This document shows, one piece after another, positions 37,188 through 46,922 of a stretch of 64,000 nucleotides of DNA. A model generated the notes under the pieces. It was given only the letters and a program-made list of their open reading frames with translations, was not told where the DNA came from and ran no database searches. Positions within the stretch are counted from its first letter, which is position 1; each line of letters begins with the position of its first letter. The stretch comes from JAGQOZ01 sp041399205 (GTDB lineage Bacteria; Planctomycetota; Planctomycetia; Pirellulales; Pirellulaceae), in the NCBI GenBank assembly GCA_041399205.1, contig JAWKTK010000008.1, positions 248,001 to 312,000 of the forward strand. Direction: 5' to 3'. A program made the translations under genes and the position numbers.

Positions 37188-40100
37188 ATGAATCATACGA
37201 TGACGGGCTGTTCGCTTTCTTCGCGCCAAATGTATTGCAATGTCGTTCGCTTATTCTTGGCCGGCACACTGTGGCTGTTTCTTTGTACGCCAACGATGGC
37301 GCAGGAATCACCTTCGGACACGTTCGATTATGCGCGTTTGGCCCTGCCCGACCTGGCGGAACGTCTATCGCTAACGGATCAACAGCGAGCGACCGTGACC
37401 ATGTTGGTGGCTCAGTTGGCCGAAGCGCAAACATTACCTGCCGACGAACGAACCGCCGCCATCACCACGATTCAGCAGCAACTGAAAGACGTTTTGACGG
37501 AAGAACAAGCGGTCGAATTAAACAAACTGCCGGGACAACAAAAGCTGACATTCAACTTCCGCGACCAAAATTGGGTGGATGTGCTCAGCTGGTTTGCCAA
37601 ACAATCTGGCTTGTCCTTAGTCATCAACGATCCGCCACCTAAGACGTTTACCTACAGTGACTCCAAATCGTATTCGCCCAAAGAAGGTTTGGACTTGCTC
37701 AACGGTGTCTTAGTCACACATGGGTTCACGCTGATTCGCCGCGACAACTTGTTGATCTGTGCGAACATTGCCAATGGAATCCCCGAAGGTTTGATACCAG
37801 ACGCCGAACTGGAAGACTTAGATCAGTACGGGAAGTTCGAATTGGTGCGAGTCACCTTTCCGTTGGGCGCCAAGCCAGTGGACCAAGTGGAAGCGGAAAT
37901 CAGACCGTTGCTGGGGCAATTCGGTTCCAGCGTTATTCTGCCGACCACTCGGAAAGCGGTCGTCACCAGTTCTGCCTCCAGAATGCGAGCGATCGCCAGC
38001 ACCATTGCCGCGATTCCGGAACCCCAAAAAGAAAAGCCACCAGAACCGCCTAAGCCCAAAGAAAAAGAACCGCCATCCACACTGGCAGTTTATTCGGTGG
38101 AAGGATTGGACGCCAAAGCCACGCTGGAAACGCTGGAGAAATTGGTGGGCGGAGTGCCGATGACGTTCGACCCGCAAGCCAATCGCATCAACGCGTTCTG
38201 CAAGCCGAACGAACATGACGCTATCAAACGCTATCTGGATCAAATGCAGCCGGACGTCCAGGCAGGCAAGAACCGTTCGTTACAGTCGTATGATATTCCG
38301 GGTTTCAACTTGGAAAGGCTATCGCAACAACTTTCTCAGCTCGCTCCCAACGCCAGCTTTTCCTTTGATGACAAGAACAGCAAAGTAGTTGTGTACGCGG
38401 AAGCGGAACAGCAAGAAATCATCAAACAGCAATTGGAAACGCTGGGCGCGGAAGTCAAAAATCGCTCGGGCCAAACCGTCAAAGTTTATCTACTGCAAGA
38501 AGGTGATCCATCCACACTGTCACAAGTCTTGGAAACCATGTTTCCCCAAGCGGCTGTTTCGGCGGATGCTACTAGCCGCAGTGTGATTGTTCGCGCCGAA
38601 CCAGAAGACCACGCCGAAATTGCCAAGCTGATGGACCAAGTGAAGTCGAATTCACCTCAGCCCAAACAGCTAAAATTCTTCGAACTAAGCGAACCTCTTT
38701 CGGCAGACAGCCTGCAGGCGCTCGGCACGTTAGCTCCGGAAGCCGACATCACAACCCAAGCCGATCAACGGCGTTTGATGGTCTACGCCAGTCCGGAAGA
38801 CGTCACCAGGATTGAACAAAACTTGGCGGACGTGGCTAAGCTGAGCGACGAAATTCAACGTTCACTGAATGTTTATGACGTGAACCGCCATTTGCGTCAG
38901 CAGTTTGATTCGCTCCGGTCCAAGCTGGCCCCGGAACTGCAAGCGATCCAAATTGTGGAAACAAACGATGCCGACCGCATGGCCGTCGTCGCTACTCAGG
39001 CACAACACCTGCGGCTGACGGAATTTCTGAATGAACTGCAAGTCAAATTTCCAGAAGTGGAACGCGAATTACGACACTACCCTGTCACTAAACTGCAACG
39101 CGAAAAGTTCAATTCGCTCCGATCGAATCTCGCTCCACAACTGCAGCCAGTCAAACTGGTCGACGCCGGACGTGAGAACGAATTATCCGCCATGGTCACT
39201 GCGGAAGAACATGAAGCCATGGAGACGTTTCTGACAGAAATTCGGCAGCGATTCCCCGACGAACCGACTCAACTTCAAATCTACGATGTTGCTCCCGAAC
39301 AGCGACAGCGTTTTGTTTCCGTCTTGCCAACGGCGGACGAACAGATTCGCAACGTTCGCATTGTAGAAGATCCGAATCCTCGCAAGCTAATCGTTTGGGC
39401 CACCGCTTCGCAACATCGCCTGCTGGACGAACTGCTAAAGCGCTTGGATCAAGCCGATCAATCCACTCAGTTGACGCTGATCAACTACGCCGTACAAGAT
39501 GGCAATGCGGAAAGCATTCGTACGGTCCTGGCCGAACTCTATCCGAACACCAAGATCGTCGCGGACCAGGACGCCAATCGCTTGCTAGTCTGGACCGACG
39601 AAGAAGAACACCGTCAGCTGAAACTGGCCATCCAGCAATTGGACGTCAGCCCAGACAACAAGAACAATTCCAAAATGGTCTACTATCGCATGGGCGACAT
39701 TGACGCTCGTGACATCCAGCAGCTTGTTCAACAGCTGGTGCCCGGCATGTCCATGGTTTCGGATCGAGACTCCAATACGATCATTGCTTGGGGATCCGAA
39801 AAGCAGCATGAAGACTTGGCCAAAGCGCTGGAAGACTTCAAGCAACAAGCGGCGGCGGACAAGAAGTCGGTTCAGGTTTATCCGTGCAGTGGTCGCGATC
39901 CGAACGATATCCGTCGACTGCTGTATCAAGTGATTCCTCGCGCGTCCTTTGTCAGTGACGAATATTCCGGAACTGTGATTGTTTGGGGCCGAACAGACGA
40001 ACATCAAGCCGTGGAAGCGGCGCTGGCCGGTGTGTTGCAGGGTGATGCCGGCAAGACGCAAAGCTACTTGGTTTCCTATGCGGTGGATGGCACCGACGCC

Positions 40101-43100
40101 GACAATGTCATCAACATGTTGCAACGCTTGGTGCCGACGGGGCAGTATGTGGATGCAGATCGAGATACCAAGGTGTTGGCCTGGGCCAATCAAGAGGGTC
40201 ACCAAAAAATTCAAGCCGTTGTGGAACAGCTGAAGAAGGGCGATCCTACTCGAGCGACTCGGAAACTGCAATTCATCACCGCTCCGGCTGCCGTCATTGA
40301 CAAGCTCCAAGCCCTGCTGGAACAGGTCACGCCCAACGCCACCACGCTGCCCAGCGAACCAGGATCGTTGGCCGTGTGGGCTTCGGCAGAAGATTTGCAA
40401 GTCTTGACTTCGTTGGCCACTTCTATTCAAACGGAAATGGCGGCACAGCAAGTAGAACTTCGTCCGCACGCGGTGAAACCCACGCTGTCGGCACAGGTTC
40501 GCGAACAACTGCAGCAGACGTTTCCGACGGTGGAATTCGTGGAATCGAATGATCCGTCCAAGTTGTTGATTAAAGCGAAAGCGGCGGACCATGAAGCGAT
40601 CGAACAGACCATCAGTTCGCTGCAAGAATTGATTTCCGAACCAGAAGTAAACGAAGTTCGCGTCTTTCCCGTCGGGCAAAATAACAATGCCGCCATCATC
40701 ATTGCTGCTTTGGATGAAACTCTGAAACAGGATGCCATTTTGGTTCCGGATGAAAATCGCCATGCGATTATTTGTCGAGCACCATCGCGGTTGCAAGACA
40801 AACTACAAGCCGCCGTGGAAAGCATTGTGACGGCACTGCCCGAAGTCGCTAAGCCCGCCGCCGTGGTCTATCGTTTGCAAAGCACCAGCCCGACCATTGT
40901 GCGAGACGTTTTGGCTCAGCTGGTGCCCGGAACGCCGTTGGCCATTGATAATTCTGCCAAGTCCATTGTCGCCACCGCGTTGCCGGATGTGCATGAAAAG
41001 ATTGCCAGCACCATACAGCAAATGGACAAACCGGACAGTCAGTTGCCGCTGATCACCAAAGTCTATCGACTGCAACATCTAACCGCTGACGATGCGGAAC
41101 CCATCATTGAACGCGTGCTGCCTCGGATGACCATCACCTACAGCTTTCGCAACAACACGATCGCCGCCACCGGCACGACCGAAGAACAGGCGAAGCTGGC
41201 AGAAACCGTTCAAGGCTTGGATCAACCGACGGCCAATCAACGAGTGACTCGGATTTTTGCCGTGCAGCATGTCAGCGCGCGAGCGGTTTCGCGAACCATC
41301 GAAGATTCGTTCGCCAACGTAGACGCCACTTATGATTACGAATCGGACACCGTGTTTGTTTCGGCTCCCGAATCACTGATGCCGGACATCATCAAAAACG
41401 TGGCGGAAATGGATGTGCAACGAGGCGTCCAACGCGAAGGCAAAGTCTACCGGTTGGAACAAGGAGACGTCTATTCAGCCATTTCTTCGCTTCGCACCTT
41501 GTTTGATGACGCTTCGTTTTCCGGAGACAACCAGAGCCGTACGTTGCTGGCCGCAGCCACGCCGGAAGAACACGTGCAAATTGCCAAACTGATGGACGAA
41601 CTCAATTCGCAAACCGGTGGAGATCGAGTCACTCGTGTGTTTGCCATGCAGCATGTCAGCGCGCGAGCAGCTTCGCGAACCATCGAAGACGCTTTTCCGA
41701 ATGTGGATGCCACCTGGGACTACGATAGCGATTCCGTGATTGTCACCGCGCCGGAATCCTTGGCCGAAGCGATCGACAAACTAGTCGCGGAGTTGGATGT
41801 GCAACGAGGCGAACAGCGCGAAGCCAAGGTCTATCGTCTAACCCAAGGCAACGTGTATGCGGTGCGCAGTTCGCTGCAAAACCTGTTCGACGATGCGGAA
41901 ATTTCTGCGGACGATGAAAACCAAGCCCTCATGGCAACCGCAACGCCCAAAGAACATGAACAAATTGCCAAACTTGTCGACGAATTGAATTCGGACAAGA
42001 CCAATGCGCGAGTCACCAAGGCGTTTGCCATGCAGTACGCAAGTGCTCGAGCGGTTTCGCGAACCATCGAAGATTCGTTTCCGAATATCGATTCGACCTA
42101 CGACTACGAAACCGATACCGTCATTGTTTCCGCTCCGCAAGCGTTGATGGAAGCCATTACTCAGACCGTGGCACAGATTGACGTGAAACGAGCGAACCAG
42201 CGGGAAGCGAAAGTGTATCGTTTGGGGCAAGGAGACGTCGACGCGGCGTTGTCTTCTTTGCGAGCACTCTTGGATGACGCCAGCTTTTCCGCCGACGATG
42301 AAAACAGAACGATCCTGGCATCCGCCACTCCGGAAGAGCACACGCAGATTGCCAAACTGATTGACGAACTCAATACACCTCGAGAAGACGGGCGCACGAC
42401 CAAGATCTATCCGTTTCGTTACGGGGATCCTCGAGCAGCAGAGGATGTTCTGCAACCACTGTTGCCTGCCGCCATTCTGTCCGCCGATCGGTTTAGTCGA
42501 AGCCTGGCGGTCACCGGCACGGAAAAGGAACACGCCACCGTGGCCTCCACCGTGGCAGAATTGGACAAGCCGGCCAATACTGGTCGCACGACCAAGGTCT
42601 ATCCGTTTCGTGCGGGCGATCCCATCGCCGCTCAACAAGCGCTACAAGCCTTGCACAATGAAGCCGTGTTTGCGGTGGATGTAAAGAGTCGCACGTTGAT
42701 TGTGACGGGCACGGAAGAAGAACACGCCAGTGTGAAAACGGCGGTGGACAAGTTGGATTCGAAAAGCGAATTCGACGCCACGATTGAAGCCTACGTGGTT
42801 TCTCGAGCGGACGTGGCGGCGGTCTACACTTCGCTGCAACAAATGTTCGCCGCCAATTCGACGGTCAGTCTGACCATGGACGAAGTGAATCGTACTATTC
42901 TGTTCAAAGGCAACGCCGAAGATCACCGCACTGTCGCCACGATTATTGCCAGAATGGAAAACGGCGCGGCACCCAGCGATGTTCGCACGCTGCAGGTCTA
43001 CAGTATCAGCAGTACCGATTCAGAAAGTCTGTTGCTAAGCTTGCAGTCGTTGCTGAAGAACGATCGGCCGGCAGCGGATTTGTCGACTGACTTATGGGGT

Positions 43101-44465
43101 TCCCAATTGTTTGCCGTCGCCACGCCTCAGCAACATCTGAAATTGCAGGGCGCCATTGGAAAAATGTCGACCGAAGCGTTGGATTTTGAAGTGTTTCAAC
43201 TGCGGTCACTGGATCCGTACTTGGTGGAGCAAGCGGTCGCTCAGCTATATGCCAACTCTACGGACGGACCGGTGTTGAGTAGCGATCCGGATATGCAGCA
43301 AGTGATTGTGCGAGGGACGCCCAAGCAGATAGAAGCGATTCGCGAACTGCTGAAGAAAATGGGCGAACCCGATACCGACGCCTCGAACATGGGAAGCACT
43401 CGAGTGATACCGTTCAGCGGTGACGTACAGTCAGCGTTGGATCAAATTGAATCCATCTGGCCTCGGATGCGCAAGAACGAACTACAAATTCTTCGGCCGC
43501 AAGATACTGACGCCCATCCAGACACATTGCCACCGTCCGACGACGATGAAGATGTCGGCGAACCTGACGATGCGTCGGCACTGGATGCTCATTCGAAACG
43601 CGATCACGATCTGGTTCGAACCGAATCGGATCGTCCGTTTGAAACTCGCACTACCACCATATTGCAAAACCAAACGGTTGCAGACGAAACAGCTGACGAA
43701 TCGACCGCTCCGCCTGTTCTGATTGTACCCAGGTCGACATCCGTAGCCATTTCTTCCGATGATCCAGAAGCGTTGGCGCAGATGGAGATGTTGCTGCGGA
43801 CATTGGGACAGGGCCGGCTGGCTACCAGCCCGTCCACGGGCAACTTTGCGGTTTTCACACTAAAAAATGCCGGAGCCAGACAAACGGCCAAAATGCTGAC
43901 CGACTTGTTCAAGCAGATGCCCGATTCGCTGTTGAGCGGATTGCCGCAAGTGGCGTTGGTGCCGGATGATCGTTTGAACGCGGTGGTGGTGCACGGTCGG
44001 CAAAGCGATCGTAATACCGTGGGCGAATTGTTGATGATCTTGGATTCCACCAATATCGTCGATTCGCTGGCCAATGCTAAACCGGTGATGGTGAAAGTCA
44101 ACAACACGCAAGCGGAACGCATTTTGGGCATGTTGGAGAACATCTACAAGTCGCAGCTCAGCAGCGGTGGCAACCGACCGCCGGTTGATATTCCGGAAGG
44201 TGTGTCAGAAGAAGTCGCCACGGTCTTGCAGCAGTTGAACGCGGCCGCTTCGGGACCACTTTTGACATTGGAAATTGATAAGGTCACCAATTCCATTGTG
44301 ATCATGGCGCCAGCGATGTTGGGTTCGCAAGTGCAGTCACTGATTGAAAAACTGGATCAAGCGGCCAGCGAAGGAGACGACCGCAGCGTCAGCATCATTC
44401 CTCTGCGTTCCGTGAACTCCGATCAAATTGACGAGGTTATCCAGCAACTACTGGAACAGAATTGA
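37188..44465 (+). CDS. Giant exported protein of about 30 secretin-N (NolW)-like repeats
   Basis: The 2425-residue protein begins with a signal peptide ('VVRLFLAGTLWLFLCTPTMA'; start ATG 37188, alternatives at 37200 and 37230). After a helical stretch and an STN-like module ('FNFRDQNWVDVLSWFAKQSG'), from about residue 215 it is a chain of roughly 60-residue repeats: a hydrophobic strand ('KVYRL', 'LQVYSI'), a helix, a 'DxxxxxLIVxA' strand and a helix ('EEHxxIAKLxDEL'). I count about 30. Repeats at about 41224-42390 form three near-identical 120-residue doublets. A roughly 90-residue acidic linker sits at about 43480-43740; the last two or three repeats are closest to true secretin_N. No secretin beta-barrel or lipobox is present, so it cannot form a type II pore by itself. 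A periplasmic ring or fibre scaffold is a guess. Confidence 0.85.
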   Translation: MNHTMTGCSLSSRQMYCNVVRLFLAGTLWLFLCTPTMAQESPSDTFDYARLALPDLAERLSLTDQQRATVTMLVAQLAEAQTLPADERTAAITTIQQQLKDVLTEEQAVELNKLPGQQKLTFNFRDQNWVDVLSWFAKQSGLSLVINDPPPKTFTYSDSKSYSPKEGLDLLNGVLVTHGFTLIRRDNLLICANIANGIPEGLIPDAELEDLDQYGKFELVRVTFPLGAKPVDQVEAEIRPLLGQFGSSVILPTTRKAVVTSSASRMRAIASTIAAIPEPQKEKPPEPPKPKEKEPPSTLAVYSVEGLDAKATLETLEKLVGGVPMTFDPQANRINAFCKPNEHDAIKRYLDQMQPDVQAGKNRSLQSYDIPGFNLERLSQQLSQLAPNASFSFDDKNSKVVVYAEAEQQEIIKQQLETLGAEVKNRSGQTVKVYLLQEGDPSTLSQVLETMFPQAAVSADATSRSVIVRAEPEDHAEIAKLMDQVKSNSPQPKQLKFFELSEPLSADSLQALGTLAPEADITTQADQRRLMVYASPEDVTRIEQNLADVAKLSDEIQRSLNVYDVNRHLRQQFDSLRSKLAPELQAIQIVETNDADRMAVVATQAQHLRLTEFLNELQVKFPEVERELRHYPVTKLQREKFNSLRSNLAPQLQPVKLVDAGRENELSAMVTAEEHEAMETFLTEIRQRFPDEPTQLQIYDVAPEQRQRFVSVLPTADEQIRNVRIVEDPNPRKLIVWATASQHRLLDELLKRLDQADQSTQLTLINYAVQDGNAESIRTVLAELYPNTKIVADQDANRLLVWTDEEEHRQLKLAIQQLDVSPDNKNNSKMVYYRMGDIDARDIQQLVQQLVPGMSMVSDRDSNTIIAWGSEKQHEDLAKALEDFKQQAAADKKSVQVYPCSGRDPNDIRRLLYQVIPRASFVSDEYSGTVIVWGRTDEHQAVEAALAGVLQGDAGKTQSYLVSYAVDGTDADNVINMLQRLVPTGQYVDADRDTKVLAWANQEGHQKIQAVVEQLKKGDPTRATRKLQFITAPAAVIDKLQALLEQVTPNATTLPSEPGSLAVWASAEDLQVLTSLATSIQTEMAAQQVELRPHAVKPTLSAQVREQLQQTFPTVEFVESNDPSKLLIKAKAADHEAIEQTISSLQELISEPEVNEVRVFPVGQNNNAAIIIAALDETLKQDAILVPDENRHAIICRAPSRLQDKLQAAVESIVTALPEVAKPAAVVYRLQSTSPTIVRDVLAQLVPGTPLAIDNSAKSIVATALPDVHEKIASTIQQMDKPDSQLPLITKVYRLQHLTADDAEPIIERVLPRMTITYSFRNNTIAATGTTEEQAKLAETVQGLDQPTANQRVTRIFAVQHVSARAVSRTIEDSFANVDATYDYESDTVFVSAPESLMPDIIKNVAEMDVQRGVQREGKVYRLEQGDVYSAISSLRTLFDDASFSGDNQSRTLLAAATPEEHVQIAKLMDELNSQTGGDRVTRVFAMQHVSARAASRTIEDAFPNVDATWDYDSDSVIVTAPESLAEAIDKLVAELDVQRGEQREAKVYRLTQGNVYAVRSSLQNLFDDAEISADDENQALMATATPKEHEQIAKLVDELNSDKTNARVTKAFAMQYASARAVSRTIEDSFPNIDSTYDYETDTVIVSAPQALMEAITQTVAQIDVKRANQREAKVYRLGQGDVDAALSSLRALLDDASFSADDENRTILASATPEEHTQIAKLIDELNTPREDGRTTKIYPFRYGDPRAAEDVLQPLLPAAILSADRFSRSLAVTGTEKEHATVASTVAELDKPANTGRTTKVYPFRAGDPIAAQQALQALHNEAVFAVDVKSRTLIVTGTEEEHASVKTAVDKLDSKSEFDATIEAYVVSRADVAAVYTSLQQMFAANSTVSLTMDEVNRTILFKGNAEDHRTVATIIARMENGAAPSDVRTLQVYSISSTDSESLLLSLQSLLKNDRPAADLSTDLWGSQLFAVATPQQHLKLQGAIGKMSTEALDFEVFQLRSLDPYLVEQAVAQLYANSTDGPVLSSDPDMQQVIVRGTPKQIEAIRELLKKMGEPDTDASNMGSTRVIPFSGDVQSALDQIESIWPRMRKNELQILRPQDTDAHPDTLPPSDDDEDVGEPDDASALDAHSKRDHDLVRTESDRPFETRTTTILQNQTVADETADESTAPPVLIVPRSTSVAISSDDPEALAQMEMLLRTLGQGRLATSPSTGNFAVFTLKNAGARQTAKMLTDLFKQMPDSLLSGLPQVALVPDDRLNAVVVHGRQSDRNTVGELLMILDSTNIVDSLANAKPVMVKVNNTQAERILGMLENIYKSQLSSGGNRPPVDIPEGVSEEVATVLQQLNAAASGPLLTLEIDKVTNSIVIMAPAMLGSQVQSLIEKLDQAASEGDDRSVSIIPLRSVNSDQIDEVIQQLLEQN

Positions 44466-44578
44466 TAGATCGTTGGAATGATTCGGCGGGACTGGAAAAC
44501 GCAAAATTCGAAATTTGAAAACTCGCGTTCTGCGCTTTGGGCAAAAAAGTCTTCTTCGCTGGCGCATTTTTCAGCGAC

Positions 44579-45826
44579 TTAGCGGCGTCGAAAGAGGGCT
44601 TGCGCTTTCTTCAGTGCGTCTACGAAAACGTCTACTTCGTTCAGCGTGTTGTAGAAATAGAAACTCGCGCGGCTACTGGCACCAATCCCCAGCCGCTTGT
44701 GTAAAGGCATGGCGCAATGATGGCCTGCTCGTACCGCAACGCCTTGGCGATCCAACAGCTGGGCGACATCGTGAGCGTGCACGCCGTCTACTAAGAAGCT
44801 GACAATGCCCGCCTTGTGTTCTGGCGCGGGCCCCAGAAACTGAATGCCGCCCAATTCTTCCAACTGTGCATGCGCATAAGCAACTAAAGTTCGTTCATAT
44901 TGGTCAATTCGACTGAGCCCAATCGATTCCAAATAATCAATCGCCGCGCCCAATCCAATAGCCGGAACAATGGGAGGTGTGCCGGCTTCGAACTTGGCGG
45001 GTAGATCGGCCGGTTCGAACCCATCCAAGCGAACTCGGCGAATCATACTTCCACCGCCCAAAAACGGCGGCATTTTTTCCAAAAATGGCTTCTTTGCCAT
45101 AAAGCACGCCGACACCTGATGGGCCCATCATTTTGTGTCCGCTGAAGACAAAAAAATCAGCGTCCAACGTTTGGACATTGCTATCCATGTGGGGAACACT
45201 TGCGCGGCGTCCAAGACCAACGAGCCATGATCGTGTGCTTGGCGAATCAATTGCTGAAGCGGATTGATGGTGCCCAGCACGTTGGAAACAGCGGTTAGGG
45301 CCACAAGCTTGGTGCGTTCGGTCAAGAGTTGGTCCATCGACGAGAGGTCCAACAAACCATCATCCGTGATGGGAATGAACTCCAGCTGACAACCGGTTCG
45401 CTGTGATAATTGTTGCCACGGGACAATGTTGGAATGGTGCTCCATTTCCGTTAGCAGAATCGTATCATTCGGGCCGACATTGGCGTCACCCCAACTGCGA
45501 GCGACCAGATTGATGGACGAAGTCGTGCCCGTGGTAAAGATAATTTCGTGCAACCGGTCTGCGCGAATCAACCGAGCGACCTTTTTTCGGGCTTCTTCGA
45601 ACAGATCGGTACTTTGATCGCTTAGCCAATGGATGCCTCGATGCACATTGGCGTAGTGTTTTTCGTATGTATCCACCAACGCTTGGATCACTTGTTTGGG
45701 TCGCTGTGTGGTGGCGGCATTGTCCAAGTAGACCAGTCGCTTGTCCGTATGGATGTCCGTTTGCAGGATGGGAAAATCCGCGCGATATTTTTCCGGATCC
45801 AACGGCAACGTGGCAGTGGTGGTCAT
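44579..45826 (-). pseudogene. sufS: Cysteine desulfurase SufS, two frameshifts
   Basis: Read across three frames this is one SufS-type enzyme of about 415 residues that takes sulfur from cysteine for Fe-S assembly. The N-terminal part (45128-45826) has 'YLDNAATTQRPKQVI', 'TTGTTSSINLVARSW' and 'TEMEHHSNIVPWQQL'. At the GGGG 45191-45194 one base is missing; the middle continues in another frame with the PLP-lysine motif 'VFSGHKMMGPSGVGVLYG'. At the A5 45081-45085 one base is extra; the rest (44579 onward) has 'GGGSMIRRV' and the catalytic-Cys loop 'VRAGHHCAMPLHKRLG'. Both breaks are in homopolymers, so consensus error is likely. Its start directly abuts the stop of sufU. Confidence 0.85.
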
Positions 45827-46264
45827 TTAGGATTCTTCCCCTAGGTCCGGTCCGTTGAATTTTTGTGAAGCCGCATCTTCATCCAAGGGTGAAAAAATCG
45901 CGGACTGAAGCACTCGCCAAGAAAGCAAACAGCACTTCTGCCGATTCGGAGTCAATTTGGCTTGGAAGAGTTCCAACATGTCGTCGGCCGCAAACTGTTT
46001 GACTTCTTCCACGGTTTTGCCCTGTACTTGCTCCATCAACATGGACGCCGACGCTTGGCTGATACAACAACCATCGCCGTCGAACCATGCGTCTTGGATC
46101 TTACCGTCTGAATCGATGCGCAATTCGATTCGAATCACATCCCCGCATAGCGGGTTGTCATCTTCATGGGCGTGGGACGGGTTTTCGCAGGAACCTCGAT
46201 GAAATGGATCTTCGTAATGATCCATCACATGTTCTTGGTAGATTTCTTCTTCGTTCACAGACAT
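45827..46264 (-). CDS. sufU: SUF system NifU-like scaffold/sulfurtransferase SufU
   Basis: The 145-residue protein has the three-cysteine pattern of IscU/SufU: C40 in 'NPLCGDVIRI' (with D42), C66/C67 in 'GDGCCISQASASML', and C111/C112 in 'NRQKCCLLSW'. The segment before the third Cys is of the longer SufU type ('AADDMLELFQAKLTPNRQK'). SufU accepts persulfide sulfur from SufS, whose gene follows with no gap on the same strand, so the pair is surely one operon. The other suf genes (B, C, D) are not here. Confidence 0.94.
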   Translation of the reverse strand: MSVNEEEIYQEHVMDHYEDPFHRGSCENPSHAHEDDNPLCGDVIRIELRIDSDGKIQDAWFDGDGCCISQASASMLMEQVQGKTVEEVKQFAADDMLELFQAKLTPNRQKCCLLSWRVLQSAIFSPLDEDAASQKFNGPDLGEES

Positions 46265-46609
46265 GGCAATTTATTTACGCGAAATAACAACGATGGGAAA
46301 GGCTTGGAAAACCGCCGAGCCCACTAACTGGGGGTGGAACACATCGGCTCGGCCAAGTCAGACATCTGATTTGTAGTTTAGGAACCAGCCGTTTCCGGGT
46401 CCAGGGACGGACTGGTGAATGTGGCACTGAAAATGCTTTGCGCACCGAATTATTGGTTGTTTTTTTGGCGAACCTGTTTTTTCGGTTAGTTCGGCAGCTG
46501 CAAGCCCACTGGATTGATCACATTCTAACAACGCTGGTCAGCCATTGTTCAAGTCGCCGGACTAGCGAAAGCAGACGGTTCGAATTCTATTGTTTCAGGA
46601 GTGATGAAA
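46265..46609. other. Intergenic region between sufU and a small basic protein gene
   Basis: These 345 bases separate divergent genes. An 8 bp inverted repeat (46314-46321 with 46346-46353, GCCGAGCC arms) lies 50 bases upstream of sufU. No Fur- or IscR-like operator is recognised. Confidence 0.4.
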
Positions 46610-46786
46610 ATGGCGATCCCCAGGATTGCGGTAGGAAATTTGGTGCGAGTCAAATCGGCGTTGGCGGACAAATATGATCGTCTGGCACGAGCTCGCAAGA
46701 GTAAACCGCTCAAAGCGAAGCTCGCGCGTCAAGCGGAACGATTTCGTCGTGACGCCGAGCGGATTGCTGGCCGACTCAGTTCGTAG
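46610..46786 (+). CDS. Small basic protein of unknown function
   Basis: The 58-residue protein starts at ATG 46610, eight bases after AGGAG (GTG 46601 and ATG 46604 are in frame but clash with the SD). It is strongly basic, with a beta-like start 'MAIPRIAVGNLVRVKSALA' and a charged helix 'ARARKSKPLKAKLARQAERF'. A good terminator follows at 46840, so it is its own transcription unit. I do not recognise the family; the charge suggests nucleic-acid or ribosome contact (inference). Confidence 0.7.
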   Translation: MAIPRIAVGNLVRVKSALADKYDRLARARKSKPLKAKLARQAERFRRDAERIAGRLSS

Positions 46787-46839
46787 TCAGGTTGGACATC
46801 GCGGCTATTTGCCGTAACGCTTCCGTCAACGTGACATGC

Positions 46840-46870
46840 CAGCCCGCCAATCAGCGGGCTGATTTTGTTT
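46840..46870 (+). terminator. Rho-independent terminator after the small basic gene
   Basis: An 8 bp GC-rich stem (46840-46847 with 46854-46861, CAGCCCGC/GCGGGCTG) with a CAATCA loop is followed by 'ATTTTGTTT'. Confidence 0.85.
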
Positions 46871-46922
46871 ATGCTAGTAGCTTCTAATCACAAGATTCAG
46901 ATCCGGGTTTAGGAGCCAGACG

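Noticed and set aside
39585..40796. 403-codon minus-strand ORF inside the giant repeat protein
   Set aside because: Antisense shadow; the plus frame has a signal peptide and conserved repeats.
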